NCBI RefSeq assembly: GCF_949628215.1
Contig: NC_134288.1
Coordinates: forward strand, 7,059,182-7,123,181
Source: Phalacrocorax aristotelis
Lineage: Eukaryota; Chordata; Aves; Suliformes; Phalacrocoracidae
Direction: 5' to 3'
Length of the DNA: 64,000 nucleotides
The position numbers and the translations under genes were made by a program. Below, one piece after another: positions 53,601-64,000 of this stretch. Position 1 is the first letter of the stretch. Each line of letters opens with the position of its first letter. Under the pieces are notes generated by a model. It ran no database searches. It saw only the letters and a program-made list of their open reading frames with translations, and was not told the DNA's origin.

Positions 53601-56600
53601 TTGCCTAGGTTTGCCACCTTAGAGGTAGGAGGGGACACATTTTGGTTCAAATGTCTTATCCCAAGTGGCAGAACTGAGGCACATTATATGTAAGTTGATC
53701 ATCAATCATTTAATTACATTGTCCTTTACTGGTGCGTGCACAGTAACTTTCATTCCTAAGTTCTTTGCAGAAATGCAGTCATTTCTGTGGCAGGCAAGCA
53801 AACCAAAAGAAGATGAGAAAGACAAGATATGGCCTGTGTGGCCAGTTTCTTCTAAGGAAGAAGCAGAGGACCCAAAACTTAAACCCAGCAGGTGTGGTGA
53901 GACTTGCCATTACAAAATCATAAGAGACTTGGTTTCTCCACCTTGGGAGGATAAAGTGCCAGGATTTGGATCTTCAGATCTTCCAGATCAGTCCTTTGAA
54001 CATCAATAGATTTCCTGGGGAGAATTTTCCCTTGAGGAATTTAGATTGGTAGGAAGCTGAATACAAACATTTATCAAAATAATCTCAAGGAAGGAGTCAC
54101 TCTGGATGAGAGCACAGTTTGCGCTGTGAGGATGAGTCTGAAGCAAGGGATCAGATTAAAAATAAACAAAATAATTCAGTAATTCAAAATGTGCAAGGAA
54201 GTGCTATCAGAAAAGACTGTCTCATAGAGTTAAAAGCCTGCTTGAAAAGCCTACTTAATCTTCAGACATTAACTTATCACTGAGACTACAGGAGAACAAA
54301 TGGCACCAGCCTGCAAGATGTGTATCTGTCAGGCAGCTTGATGAGCTCTGCGGATGAGATCCATTTATAGAGCCCGTACCTGTCTGGCTCTTTTTATTTC
54401 CTAGCAGAGCTGCTGGAGCGTTTCAGTATCACCCAAGTGAACTGCCAAGAGTTTCAGCCAGATGTCAGCATGTTACGCTCAGCTGTAGGCTTGAGAGTTA
54501 CTGGTTCCTTAATTTCTGGCTATCTGAATACCACCTCCTTCCTCTTCCAACCCTGGCAGATGGAGCTCAGATGCCAGCAGTGAATCTCAGTAATTAAGGA
54601 GCTCATCTTTGGTCTTACCACTTTCATTTCAGTTTGGAAAGGAGCCTTGGCTAGAAAGATACAAAGCACGTTACAGCCAGAATCAACGAACAGGGAGAGC
54701 TGGCTTCAGTCCTAACCCTGCCACCGGCTCATGGTGACCAGGCTTACCAAGGTCCTTCAGCTGCCAATTAGTGGGTGCTGGTGCCCCACTTGAGGACCCT
54801 ACTCCTGACCTTTGGAAGCACTAAGACCTTCCCACTCTGGGATGGAGAGGCAGTGTAAGAAAGGGGCTGTAAGCACCCGCCCTCTGCGCTGAGGGCTCTA
54901 GTGACTACCCCAACAATATCCCTTCCCGTCAAGGCAGGCTGGGTGTCGGACTGTGTATTTTCTGTGACTTGGTTTCCCATCAGAACCCAAACCCTGTAAT
55001 TACTGCTTACCTTGGGAAAGTGCTTAGACAGCTTCTGATTAAAAGCAGAATTTGAATGAGGTGTGTTACCACACGTGAGGAGTGAGGCAGGCCATGGTTC
55101 CAGTAAGGACTGAAAAATGAAAGCAGTTATTACTAATTTTTTCCTGGTTGAATAATAATATGCAAGCTGAGGATGAGAAGACATTTTTGTACAAGGATAC
55201 GGCACATGTACAATAAATGGTAATTAACAGGTCTCACTGCAAAGACATGCAGGAAATACTGCCATGCAAACCAAAGACATAGCATAGAAAGAACGAAAAA
55301 GCTAAGGATGATTCGGATTTGGAGAAAGACTTCATGCCTGAGCTGTCTCTACTTAGAACTGGGTGCTGACAAAATTGCCATTTCCTCTTGTTGAATCAAT
55401 TTTAGCTTTGAAACCCACTCATGTCTCTTAAGCTTTGGAAAAATCTTCCCCTTTTTTTAGAAATAGCTTCCTTTTTTACCATTTCACTATCAGCTGAAAT
55501 GGATGGGTGGGCGCGGTACTGATGAGAGGCATGCAGCCACAGTGGGCTAATGGCACCACCTGCTTGCAGTTCAAAGGCCGAGCATTTCCTGTGCAGAGCC
55601 TGGGTTTGCTGTGAAAGTGTTTGATGGGCTCGGGGGGGACTAGCGGTCCCCCACCTGCCGACTTCTACTTGGAATAAGTAGTGCCATTTCTGTTGGGGAG
55701 AAGGAGGAGAAAGGAAGAAAGTGTACAGTACTGGATGCAATCTTAAGTGTGGGTTTTCCCCTTTGCCTGCAAACTTCAAACTGCGAGGACTGGAGCCCAT
55801 GGGAAGGTGTGCAATGACAGCAGCCCCACCAAATTCAGTGTACTGCTAGTACTGGGAAGAATTTATTCTGACCATTTAATACTGATATGATCCCTCCTGA
55901 CATTCACAAGAATTATTTCTCTGTCCTCAGCATTTTTGTGTCCTAAATAGTCAATGTTTGGGAGCTGAAAGGGCAGAACCTATTCCTGAGCTCTGGGTTT
56001 ATGCCTGAGCTTAGTACAGCCACTCACTGGAGGCAGTGGAAGTTCAGCTAGGTATTTAAGAGTAGTATTTTTCTTAATATTTTTATGCTAGAAGAATGTC
56101 TTTGTGCAAGTGTCTCTGGCCTCTGCAGCTCACAGCCGTGCACATTCTCCAGTTGTCTGTAAAGTCTTCTGCACTAAGCAAGATGAAAGGGTTTTAATCC
56201 AATTGCTCAAAACCTTTGAAATTGTTTTCATTAATACCCATTCAATTCAAATGCTTGATAACAGCCTAGAAAATCCTTTTATTACAAATGCCATACCTTA
56301 CTCCCTCAGTAGATAAAGTAACCAATTAGGTTTTCCCCAAAGTATTTAGGCTCTATGATAATAAAGCTCTGTAGCAAAACCAACCTGGCACTACTGATAT
56401 TTTAGGGTTAAGAAAAGGGCAAAACAAATCAGATTCTTTAAATGCTACAAACAAGCGAAACAGCACAAGCCTTTGTAGGTCATCTTATCGAGGCATCTCC
56501 ATTTCAGAGCTGGATACTAAATCAGAACATTAAAAACTAAAAAAAAAAATAAATCCCTAGCAAGAGTAAAGCCAGATGTGCACATCTTAATTGTTGCTGC

Positions 56601-56700
56601 CAAAGCACTTCAAGGGAGCAGATCAAATCCTCGCGGATAGAGAAACCTGCCAGGACTGAAAGGCCATGCTACCGGTGTGGGGATTAAAACACTCACACTG
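53601..56700. other. Intergenic, possible SINE relic
   Basis: A plus-strand frame at 53,665-54,009 (114 codons) has no recognisable content. The segment around 54,692-54,760 (GAGCTGGCTTCAGTCCTAAC then CCTGCCACC and ATGGTGACC) resembles the middle of MIR/CORE-type SINEs, but only weakly. Confidence 0.35.
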
Positions 56701-57283
56701 ATTGTGGCCAGCAGGTCGAGGGATGGGATTCTGCCCCTCTGCTCCGCTCTGGTGAGACCCCACCTGCAGTGCTGCCTCCAGCTCTGGAGGCCCCAGCACA
56801 AGAAGTACATGGAATCGTTGGAGTAAGTCCAGAGGAGGCCACAAAAATGATCCGAGGGCTGGAGCACCTCTCCTATGAAGACAGGGTGAGAGAGCTGGGG
56901 TTGTTCAGCCTGGAGAAGGTGGCGGCTGCGGGAAGACCTTATTGTGGCCTTCTAGTACATAAAGGGGAACTACATGAAGGATGGGGGCAGCCTCTTTAGC
57001 AAGGCCTGCTGTGACAGGACAAAGGGTAATGGTTTTAAACTAAAGGAGGGTAGATTTAGAATGGATATAAGGAAAAAATTTTTACAATGAGGGTGGTGAA
57101 GCGCTGGAATGGGTTACCCAGAGAGGTTTTGGAGGCCCCATCCCTAGAGACATCCAAGGCCAGGTTGGACAGGGCTCTGAGCAACCTGATCTAGTTGAAT
57201 ATGTCCCTGGTTACTGCAGGGGGTTGGACTAGATGGCCTCTGAAGGTCCCTTCCAACCCAAACCATTCTATGATTCTATGATT
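56701..57283 (+). mobile_element. CR1 LINE, 3' 580 bp
   Basis: Clear CR1: GGCCAGCAGGTCGAGGGATG, GGTGAGACCCCACCTGCAGT, AGTCCAGAGGAGGCCAC, TGATCCGAGGGCTGGAGCAC, TTGTTCAGCCTGGAGAAGG, GGTTGGACTAGATGGCCTC and a terminal ATTCTATGATTCTATGATT. It covers the end of the reverse-transcriptase frame, broken by mutation, and the 3' UTR. It ends within about 20 bp of the MANBAL CpG island. Confidence 0.97.
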
Positions 57284-57419
57284 TAGGGGGTGAATGCATT
57301 AACCCTGAGGCGGAAAGGGTCTGCAAACCCCCGCAGGCCGCCCTTAGCAACGCGGCGCCCCAGGCGGTTGCTAGGGGCGGGGCGGCTTGCACTTCCTGCC
57401 GTGCGGGATCACTTCCGGG

Positions 57420-57445
57420 GCGGCGAGGCCCGGCGGAGCGGAGCG
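57420..57445 (+). other. MANBAL: Predicted MANBAL noncoding exon 1 (5' end unknown)
   Basis: GGAGCG followed by a strong GTGAGC donor at 57,446 sits just downstream of the ETS site. MANBAL's first coding exon has an acceptor before its ATG, so an upstream noncoding exon is required, and this is the best candidate. Confidence 0.45.
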
Positions 57446-57639
57446 GTGAGCGGGGCAGGTGGCCCCGAGGGGAGCCGTGGGGTCGGGGGTCTGCCGGGAG
57501 GGTCCCTGCTGGAGGGGCAGAGCGGAGCGGTGGCTTCAGCATCGCTCCGCCCCTGAGAGGCGGGCGGGAGAGCCCCGGTTGCGGGGAGGCTGGGCGGCCC
57601 CGGGAGGGCCCGCTCTTGCCGCCGGCGGCGGGGAGGGGA

Positions 57640-57672
57640 GGGACGGGACGGGACGGGACGGGACGGGACGGG
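57640..57672 (+). repeat. (GGGAC)n microsatellite
   Basis: Six perfect GGGAC units followed by a GGGTC unit inside the MANBAL CpG island, just after the predicted first exon. G-rich runs could form a quadruplex on the coding strand. Confidence 0.9.
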
Positions 57673-58164
57673 TCAGGGCGGGGCTGCTCTCCCGGGAAGG
57701 AGAAGCTCCTCTCCTGCTCTGAGGCCGCGCTGCCGCTTCGTCTGGTGGCCCCTGGCACGTCCGGCAGAGCCGGCTGCCCGCCGTCGGGCCCTGCGCCTGC
57801 AGGCGAGCCCCTGGGCCCCGCCGGCGGTCCGGCTGCCAGCGGCGCCAGGCACGGGCAACTCCCCCTGAAGCCGGTATGGCCTGGCCAGTCCAAACACCTG
57901 CTGAGTCATTTCAGAAATCCAGTGTGAGCTTTTCTTTTGCCTCATCCTTTGACAGAAGGTTTCGTGTACTGTGCTGATACAGTTGCTCTTTATTTCCCCC
58001 CAAGAAGAAGCTAACATACATTACTTGAGGTGCCTCTGTGGCTTTGTTGTACTCTAATTACTCATATAGCACTAGTCCTTAAGATGCCAGCTGGGAAATG
58101 CAGGACAGCGTAAAGAAAGGTTTGAGTCTGCCCTAGCTCTGTTGAAATGGCTGGTTTATAGCCC

Positions 58165-58780
58165 TGACCCTGAAGGGACCTGGAAGGGATATACAACTCC
58201 TGTCCCTGCACAGGACAACCCCAAATTCACACCATGTCTCTGAGGGCATTGTCCAAGTGCTTCTTGAATATTGCCAGGCTGGTGCCATGATGCCTCCCTG
58301 GGGAGCCTGTTCCAGAGCTCCACCACCCTCTGGGGGAAGAACCTTTTCCTAATATCCAACCTAAACCTCCCCTGGCACGTCTCCCTGCCATTCCCTTGGG
58401 TCCTGACATTGGTCACCAGAGAGAAGAGATCAGCACCTGCCCCTCCTCCTCCCCTTGGGAGGACGCTGCAGGCCATGATGAGGGCTGCCCTCAGCCTCCT
58501 CTGCTCCAGGCTGAGCAGACCAAGTGGCTTTAGCTGCTCCCTCATACAGTTTCTCCTCTAAACCCTTCACCAACTTCGTGTCCCTTCTCTGGACACTCTC
58601 CAGTAGCTTTGTATTCTGAATGTACTGTGGTGCCCAACACTGCACCCAGCGCTCAAGGTGAAGCAGCACCAGCACAGAGCAGAGTGGGGCAATCACCTCC
58701 CTTGACCGATTTTTGATATTGATCACAGGGCCTGATCCTGCGCCCAGGGGGGCAGCTGCATCGTCTTCCAGTGGTGTCAC
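58165..58780 (-). mobile_element. CR1 LINE, reversed, about 600 bp
   Basis: Plus-strand text is the reverse complement of CR1: GGGAGCCTGTTCCAGAGCTC, GAACCTTTTCCTAATATCCA, CTCCTCTGCTCCAGGCTGAG, CCCTTCACCAACTTCGTGTC, GTAGCTTTGTATTCTGAATG and CAATCACCTCCCTTGACCG. It keeps the 3' part of the reverse-transcriptase frame, broken by mutation, and part of the 3' UTR. Confidence 0.95.
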
Positions 58781-60279
58781 TGAGCAAAAGCATGAGCCCA
58801 CAGCCCTGAGTAGTCACTCACTGGCTCTGTGGCGCAGCTCTGGCTTTGCTACAGGACCAAGTCCTTTTGAGTGGGGCAGCTAGCTTGCTGTAAAACCCTA
58901 ACAGAGGAAAGACTGAATGTTTTTAAACAGATAGTCAAAATAATTTCCTGTAGTGCGGTGAGGCTGTTTGCAACCTATTTCTGCTGTTAGGTTCCAGTGA
59001 GATGGCTGGGCTTGTGGGGAGAGGTGGGAGCTGCTGTTAGACCAAATGAGCAAGCTGGAAGAGGGAAGCTTCCTCTCAGGGTCTGAAATAAGAGTATTGA
59101 TCTTTAAATGCAATTTAAAAACAATTATTGTAAGTGTAGCTATGTTAATAGGTGAGGCGGTCTGAGGAAGAAGGCGGTTCATAACCTGTGGAGAAGAAGA
59201 GATGTTAGCCAAGGAAGAAGTGGTGAAACTGTTAGCTTCTCGGGAACAGGGAGGAAGACTCCATTATCATCCAGGCACCTGCTGGATTAGCTGCAAGGCA
59301 AAGCGTGAGGAGGTAGTGCTCTCGGTGAGAAAACTCACTTTGCGAGTGTTGCCTTTGGCGCAGAAGGCGGCGTGCCTGCCACTGCACCCTGGCTGCCCAG
59401 TGTTCAACTTTGGCCTGCTCGTTTGCGTAAGGTTTAGCCGCCTCATATGCGTGGGTTTGGGTGTTGTGTTAACCACAGGATTTTTTTAAAACAGGGAAGA
59501 ATTTTGCTAATATTAGTTCAGCCCCACTGATAGTGGAGCCCAAATGTGGATTGCCTGCTGTGGCTATTGTGCAAGCAAGGACGCTCTACTATGACTAGTT
59601 GGAGCATGATGTCAGGTCTTCTCTGAGCATATTTCATGGGGTAGTGCTTAAAATGGTAGTGGCAGCTGCTACCAGCCTGTGTAAGAGCTCTTGATGCTGG
59701 TCATGTTGCCTGAAATTTGTTAGAAAATTACTAATAGAAAAGGGGAAGGGAGGGGAGACTTGTTGAAGATGAGGATGGAGATTTTTTGTTTTAATGGCAT
59801 CAGTTTCCTTTTCTGGTTTATTTTTGTGGGTTGTATTTCAGGTGTATGAGTTGGGATTACCAGTAGGAGTTTGTCCTGAGAAAACTCTGGGTGAGGAATG
59901 AAGCTACATCCCTTCCTGCTCTGTTTGAGGAAGGGGTGGGCAAAGATAACGTTTTCAAAAGATATCCCAGTAAATAATGTCAAAATAAAATGCAACTCAG
60001 TGGTGAAGTTTCCCATGATTCTGTTTCTTGCTTAGGAACTGCTGCCTTAGTGGACTGGGGGAGAGGGCATTTTAAAAGTTAAAAGCAGTTAGGGATGAGC
60101 CACTTCCCTGCGTGCTTTGTTGGCACCGTTGTACGTCCGGTGCGGCCTTTGGGTCTGCGTTGGGACTTGCTGAGCCTGAGTGGCCCAGCCTGTATTCTGG
60201 CTTCATGTGCAGGTCCCATGCAGCCCTTGCTTATTAAATTTTAATCAGAATTTGAAAAAATTTCTTTCACTGAAGTACA

Positions 60280-60490
60280 GACATGGAAAGGACGGCACGA
60301 GGTCACCTATTCTTATCTCCTGTTTCAAAGGCAGGATTATATATACTCACACCCCATCCCAGGTGAATGCTTATCTGATCTGTACTTCTGAGTCACCAGT
60401 AACAGGGATTCCACAGTCTCTGTGTTCCAGTGGCTGGCAGGCTGTCCAGTTGGGAATTTTTTCCTGTCTTCTAAAATTCAAAATAATATC
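60280..60490 (-). mobile_element. Old CR1-like LINE 3' fragment, reversed (tentative)
   Basis: Phrases such as GAGGTCACCTATTCTTATCT, ATTCCACAGTCTCTGTGTTC and TGTCTTCTAAAATTCAAAAT follow the reversed order of old CR1 3' ends (GGTCATCTAGTCCATCTCC, GATTCCACAACCTCCCTAG, TTTCCTAATATCCAACC), with heavy decay. Confidence 0.5.
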
Positions 60491-61074
60491 CCATACTTAA
60501 GCTGAATTAAAACAAAATAATTATTTCTTGTAATTTATATCCCACCCCTTTTAGTGTGTTCCCAAATTACATTTTCGTCCTATGCAACAGCATTGAGTTG
60601 TTGGTTGATTCTCAAATTTATCAACTCTAATTTTACTCAAATTGTAGCCTAAGTTTACCATCTTTCTGAACTGGGTCACATCTGCAGATTGTAGAAATCT
60701 CCTCCTAGCCTGAGAAACACAGAGCCTGCCTTGGAGATAATTTCTAGGAGGCAGGTTACTACCATTCAGCTGCAGTCTGCCTGCAGCACAATCTCACACC
60801 CAAGTTTTACTAATATAGAGAATTGTAAGTATCAAGAAGTAGAGCTGATTCAATAAGTACACGCTGGCATCGTACAGGTCAGGAAAACTGAGTAAGACGG
60901 TAATCACAACTGAGTTCTGGTGGCGTCTGAGACTAATTGAATTTCCCTTTTGGGACTTTCTGTGGCATACCTCAGCAATTCTGGCAGGAGAGCTCTCTGT
61001 TATTGTAGAAAGCCATTAGTCATTCATAGAATGAATTGACAACTCCATTAGCAAAAGATAAAGGAAGGAAGAAA

Positions 61075-61165
61075 GGATGGTCTTGTGGCTGAGAAACTCG
61101 CTTGGGACCCAGGAGATAAATATTTAGCTGTGCCACAACCTACCTGTGTGACTGTCACAAGGTAT
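61075..61165 (+). repeat. tRNA-derived SINE relic (MIR/CORE-like)
   Basis: GATGGTCTTGTGGCTGAGAA, CTTGGGACCCAGGAGA, AGCTGTGCCACAACC and CCTGTGTGACTGTCACAAGG follow the order of amniote tRNA-head/CORE SINEs. The A-box-like word is TGGCTGAGAAA. The B box has decayed. It is inactive. Confidence 0.55.
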
Positions 61166-61725
61166 ATAGGGCTTAGTGTAACCAGCCACTAAAGCCAGTC
61201 TTAACTTCAAACACATAACTCTTTCCTCCGTCTTCAACAGATCTGCTTTCTGTGTGGTTTAGTTAAGTAGTAGTTGGTTTTGTACGCCATCTAAAACAAC
61301 AAGGCTGTGACCACATGTATAACGTAAGTGAAAATGAATAATAGTCACCTTGCATGCATGATCGACTTCAGGGAGAAGTATATTCTTGCATATTAAGTTT
61401 TTCCGTTATTGTTTTGTGGATCTTGTTTATAATTTGTCTTCCCCTCCCTTGCAAATAGCCTAACACTAGTGCTTGAGGACTCTTTTCTTAGGCAGGTGGT
61501 AAAAGACAAGCATCCAAATAAAACGCAAGTTTCATTTCCCTCTTTGTTATTGGGTCTATAGACCAAGAGTGTCTTTGAAAATCCTGCATGAGGTAGTCTG
61601 TCATTTTTTGATACCGGAACGTGAATACCAGAAAGCATGATGCAAATAATTGCTCTTTTTTTCCCTGCTCCTTGTAGTAACCAGTCTTCTTGAGAGCATT
61701 AGAGGAGAAGAAGTGTGCACTCAGG

Positions 61726-61875
61726 ATGGCTGCTGAGTTGGATTTCTCCCCACCTGAAATACCTGAGCCCACATTCATGGAGAATGTGCTACGCTACGGA
61801 CTCTTCTTTGGAGCCATTTTCCAGCTTATCTGTGTGCTAGCCATAATCCTGCCAGTTTCAAAGTCCCATAAGACA
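61726..61875 (+). CDS. MANBAL: MANBAL, N-terminal 50 codons (partial gene)
   Basis: MANBAL (protein of the mannosidase-beta-A-like family) is a small membrane protein of unclear function, 85 aa in human from memory. This exon (61,678-61,875) has a CTTGTAG acceptor, 48 nt of 5' UTR, an ATG with G at +4, and a GTAAGC donor. It encodes [20 protein letters not shown] followed by a membrane segment at residues about 24-44 ([20 protein letters not shown]) and KSHKT. DFSPPE-PEPTF-EN and [13 protein letters not shown] match mammalian MANBAL closely. The Lys-rich C-terminal half must lie in an exon beyond position 64,000. It is the third gene of the RPN2-GHRH-MANBAL block. Confidence 0.95.
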
Positions 61876-64000
61876 GTAAGCAGTGCTCTTTAATATTGAT
61901 ATAGATGGGCAGAGTCAGAGAAAATAGGATGGGAGGGAACTCTGAGTAGCTAATGGCGACACAGTGGTCTGCCCCTGGGACTGATGACAGTTTCATTGTT
62001 CATTCTCTTTCCTTCCTTCTAGCTTTCCCACCTCTAGCTTTTGTCTTGTGATTTACCCCCAGATGAGAAAGTCAGGAACAAATACCTGAGCCAGGGTGTC
62101 TGAATATCAGTGAAAAAAGTGACCTGAACCACTAGCAAGGTGTGCTAAATGCACAGACTGTTCCTGAGTGTGCGCAAGAAGGCTTTAGTCCCAACCCCCT
62201 ATTGTCATCCTGCTGCTGATTTGCTCTATTAATTGCTAGGCAGGGTGTCCCCTGTGCAGGACCTGCCTTTCAGAAAATGACCTTGGGCTCTAGTCTGTGT
62301 GCAAATATTGCAAACAAGTTACAGGTGAAATTTCTAGTATATTCTAATGTGAGGAAGGCAATTTTCAGTCCTGACACCCAATCCTGTGCTGGTGAGTGGA
62401 GGGTCCTTTGATGCAGTTAGTATGGGAGAAGGTTAAAGTGAAAGGTTGAGGTGAGCTCCAGGACTCCAGTTCCTCTGGACTGAGCCACAGTGGGATGACC
62501 TGCATCTGCCTGGCTTTTCTGATCGGAGAGCTCCTTGTGCTTGGTAATGCCTGGGGTGCTGGGGACAGGTCTTTCAGTGCTGGTGATCAGGCTGGAAGTT
62601 TGGTGGTCTGATACAGATTTTGTCTAAATGTGTATGGTGTGTTTTTAGTTATGGGAAGTTTTGTTTTCAGGCTATCTTTATTGCCACATTTACTCCCTCT
62701 TGTGCAGAGGAAGCATGGAAATTTTCAGCCTATCCGGGGAAGGGAGTGCCTGAGGGTGAGGTACAGTGTGAAGGATACAGTTCATGACCCAACTCCTTCA
62801 CCTTTAACTGTTGGTGTGATGTGAAGTTGCACTGGTGTACTGGATTAGTGACGCTACCCCGGCATGGGTGCATGCTCCCTCCTGCTGCAGGAGCTGCATC
62901 TCCCTGCAGGGAGATGAGGCAGGCAGCTGCCTGTCATAATGCAGTGGCATTGGAAGTCTTGCACTGTTATCCTGCAGCCACCAGCACCCGTCTGTCAGAG
63001 TCCATGGTTTCCCCTGATAAATTTTTGAGAAATACTGAGTAGGCTGATTCTAGAAAGCTTTAGTTTGAAGTGGGAAACTGAAGACCAGGCCCCCGATTAA
63101 AATGGTAAAGCTCAAGGACCTGTTACTGTTTAAGTTTGCAAGTGGGCTTTGATGTTTGCATGCTCTACTTTTCATTTTCTCCATATGTATACTGTCCTCT
63201 TGATTTACTGTCCACATGTGTAATTTACACGGCCATAAACACCAGAGGCTACCCCTCCAGATCTTGGGAATGGTGCTTGAGTCTGGGTAGGATATTGAGG
63301 AGCTTCTCTGTCTTGGAGGCTTCAATCTTCGAAGTCTACCTTGGTTTGAACGTTAGAAGGCAGCAGTGTTCCCTTTATGGCAGCAGCACGCTGCATCCCT
63401 GAGTAATAACTGCATGTTGCTCCATTTCTCCAGAGCCTGCCAGCTCCCCATGCACCGATTACAGCCTTTGGAAAGCCAGCCAAGTCTCCTTCCTTGGAAA
63501 GCCACACAGATGTGAGCTGTAATAGCCCAGTAACTTGGGAGACGTTTGAATGAAGCTCCTTGATTAAAAGGATACTGTCGGATGCTCTCCTCCCCCTCCA
63601 TTATCTGGAGTGCTGTCTTGGAAGCTTGAAACTAGCGCGTCTTGCTCAGCCATTTTTTATATGTCCTTTTCCAGTTGGCACACTCTGACTGATAGAAACC
63701 AAGATGCTAAAGCAATATTTATACTCAAATGCATTTAATGAAAGGAGGCAATCTGCATGTGTGTGCTTTCTCAGATGAGACTGGCGCTGTTCCCTTGTGT
63801 TTTTCCAAGATAACTAGACTTTATTTCCCATGGCTGAAATATTATCTGTCATCTCCCCTGAAGGAAGCAAGCAGGATATCTAAGCATTCCTTGTTAGTCC
63901 AGGTAAAGAAAGCTTTGCTTGCAATTCCCTCCCTGGATTTTGGGCTTGGTTTAGAGGCTCTGAACTTTACTTTCTTACTACTGTTTTGGGGAATATTTTT
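61876..64000 (+). other. MANBAL: MANBAL intron 2 (incomplete)
   Basis: I looked for an exon encoding the Lys/Arg-rich MANBAL C-terminus on the plus strand and did not find one before the window ends. No repeat family was recognised. Confidence 0.6.

Larger units (their letters stand above)
57300..57900 (+). promoter_or_regulatory. MANBAL: MANBAL CpG-island promoter
   Basis: Dense CpG sequence. An ETS/GABP-type site (ACTTCCGG) lies at 57,411-57,418 and GC boxes lie near 57,375-57,384. Two inverted AGCAAC half-sites (57,346-57,351 and 57,367-57,372) resemble RFX X-box halves. No TATA box is seen. Housekeeping-type expression is likely. Confidence 0.75.
57446..61677 (+). other. MANBAL: Predicted MANBAL intron 1
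   Basis: Contains the (GGGAC)n repeat, a minus-strand CR1, a second older CR1-like piece and a SINE-like relic, each listed separately. No other exon was recognised. Confidence 0.5.

Noticed and set aside
53665-54009. 114-codon plus-strand frame
   Set aside because: No recognisable domain or exon structure, and nothing to link it to a neighbouring gene.
57276-57893. 205-codon minus-strand frame in the MANBAL CpG island
   Set aside because: Same explanation: GC-rich antisense sequence, Pro/Arg/Ser-rich product and no splice context.
58156-58545. 129-codon minus-strand frame
   Set aside because: It is the decayed end of a CR1 reverse-transcriptase frame, not a host gene.

Overview
This window looks like a piece of a bird genome. 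It has intron-containing vertebrate genes with GT-AG splice sites, two CpG-island promoters, compact intergenic spacing, and CR1 LINE 3' ends finishing in the bird-typical ATTCTATG octamer. Three protein-coding genes can be read with confidence, in the order RPN2 (+), GHRH (-), MANBAL (+, running off the right edge). From memory this matches the human 20q11.23 order RPN2-GHRH-MANBAL-SRC, so this is an old conserved block. The species cannot be fixed from the sequence alone.

Layout. Positions 1-18,480 show no supportable gene. They hold unique sequence, low-complexity tracts, two fold-back elements, a degraded tRNA-like SINE and a CR1 fragment. From 18,480 to 18,770 there is a decayed GGCA-rich tandem array. 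The RPN2 CpG island and promoter follow (about 18,770-19,560), then RPN2 itself (start codon 19,145, stop 38,506-38,508, 17 coding exons, 634 aa). A 48-nt in-frame cassette exon lies at 36,359-36,406 in the last intron. From 38,870 to 43,390 there is an old LINE-like stretch and two back-to-back CR1 3' ends. GHRH occupies 43,397-46,602 on the minus strand, with four coding exons and a 128-aa precursor. From 46,603 to 56,700 there is no recognisable gene. A CR1 at 56,701-57,283 abuts the MANBAL CpG island (about 57,300-57,900). Its noncoding first exon probably ends at 57,445, and its first coding exon is 61,678-61,875. The rest of MANBAL lies beyond the window.

The genes do not form one pathway. 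RPN2 is a core subunit of the ER oligosaccharyltransferase, which N-glycosylates nascent secretory proteins. GHRH encodes the hypothalamic growth-hormone-releasing hormone precursor, itself a secretory-pathway product. MANBAL encodes a small single-pass membrane protein of unclear function. Their neighbourhood is syntenic rather than functional.

The best second-look items are the symmetrical RPN2 cassette exon that changes the cytosolic tail, a near-consensus ER stress element (CCAAT-N9-CCACA) in the RPN2 promoter, a Gly-Lys-Arg processing site in GHRH at the PACAP-27 position, and a family of fold-back elements. I did not find a novel defence, mobile or enzymatic system here.
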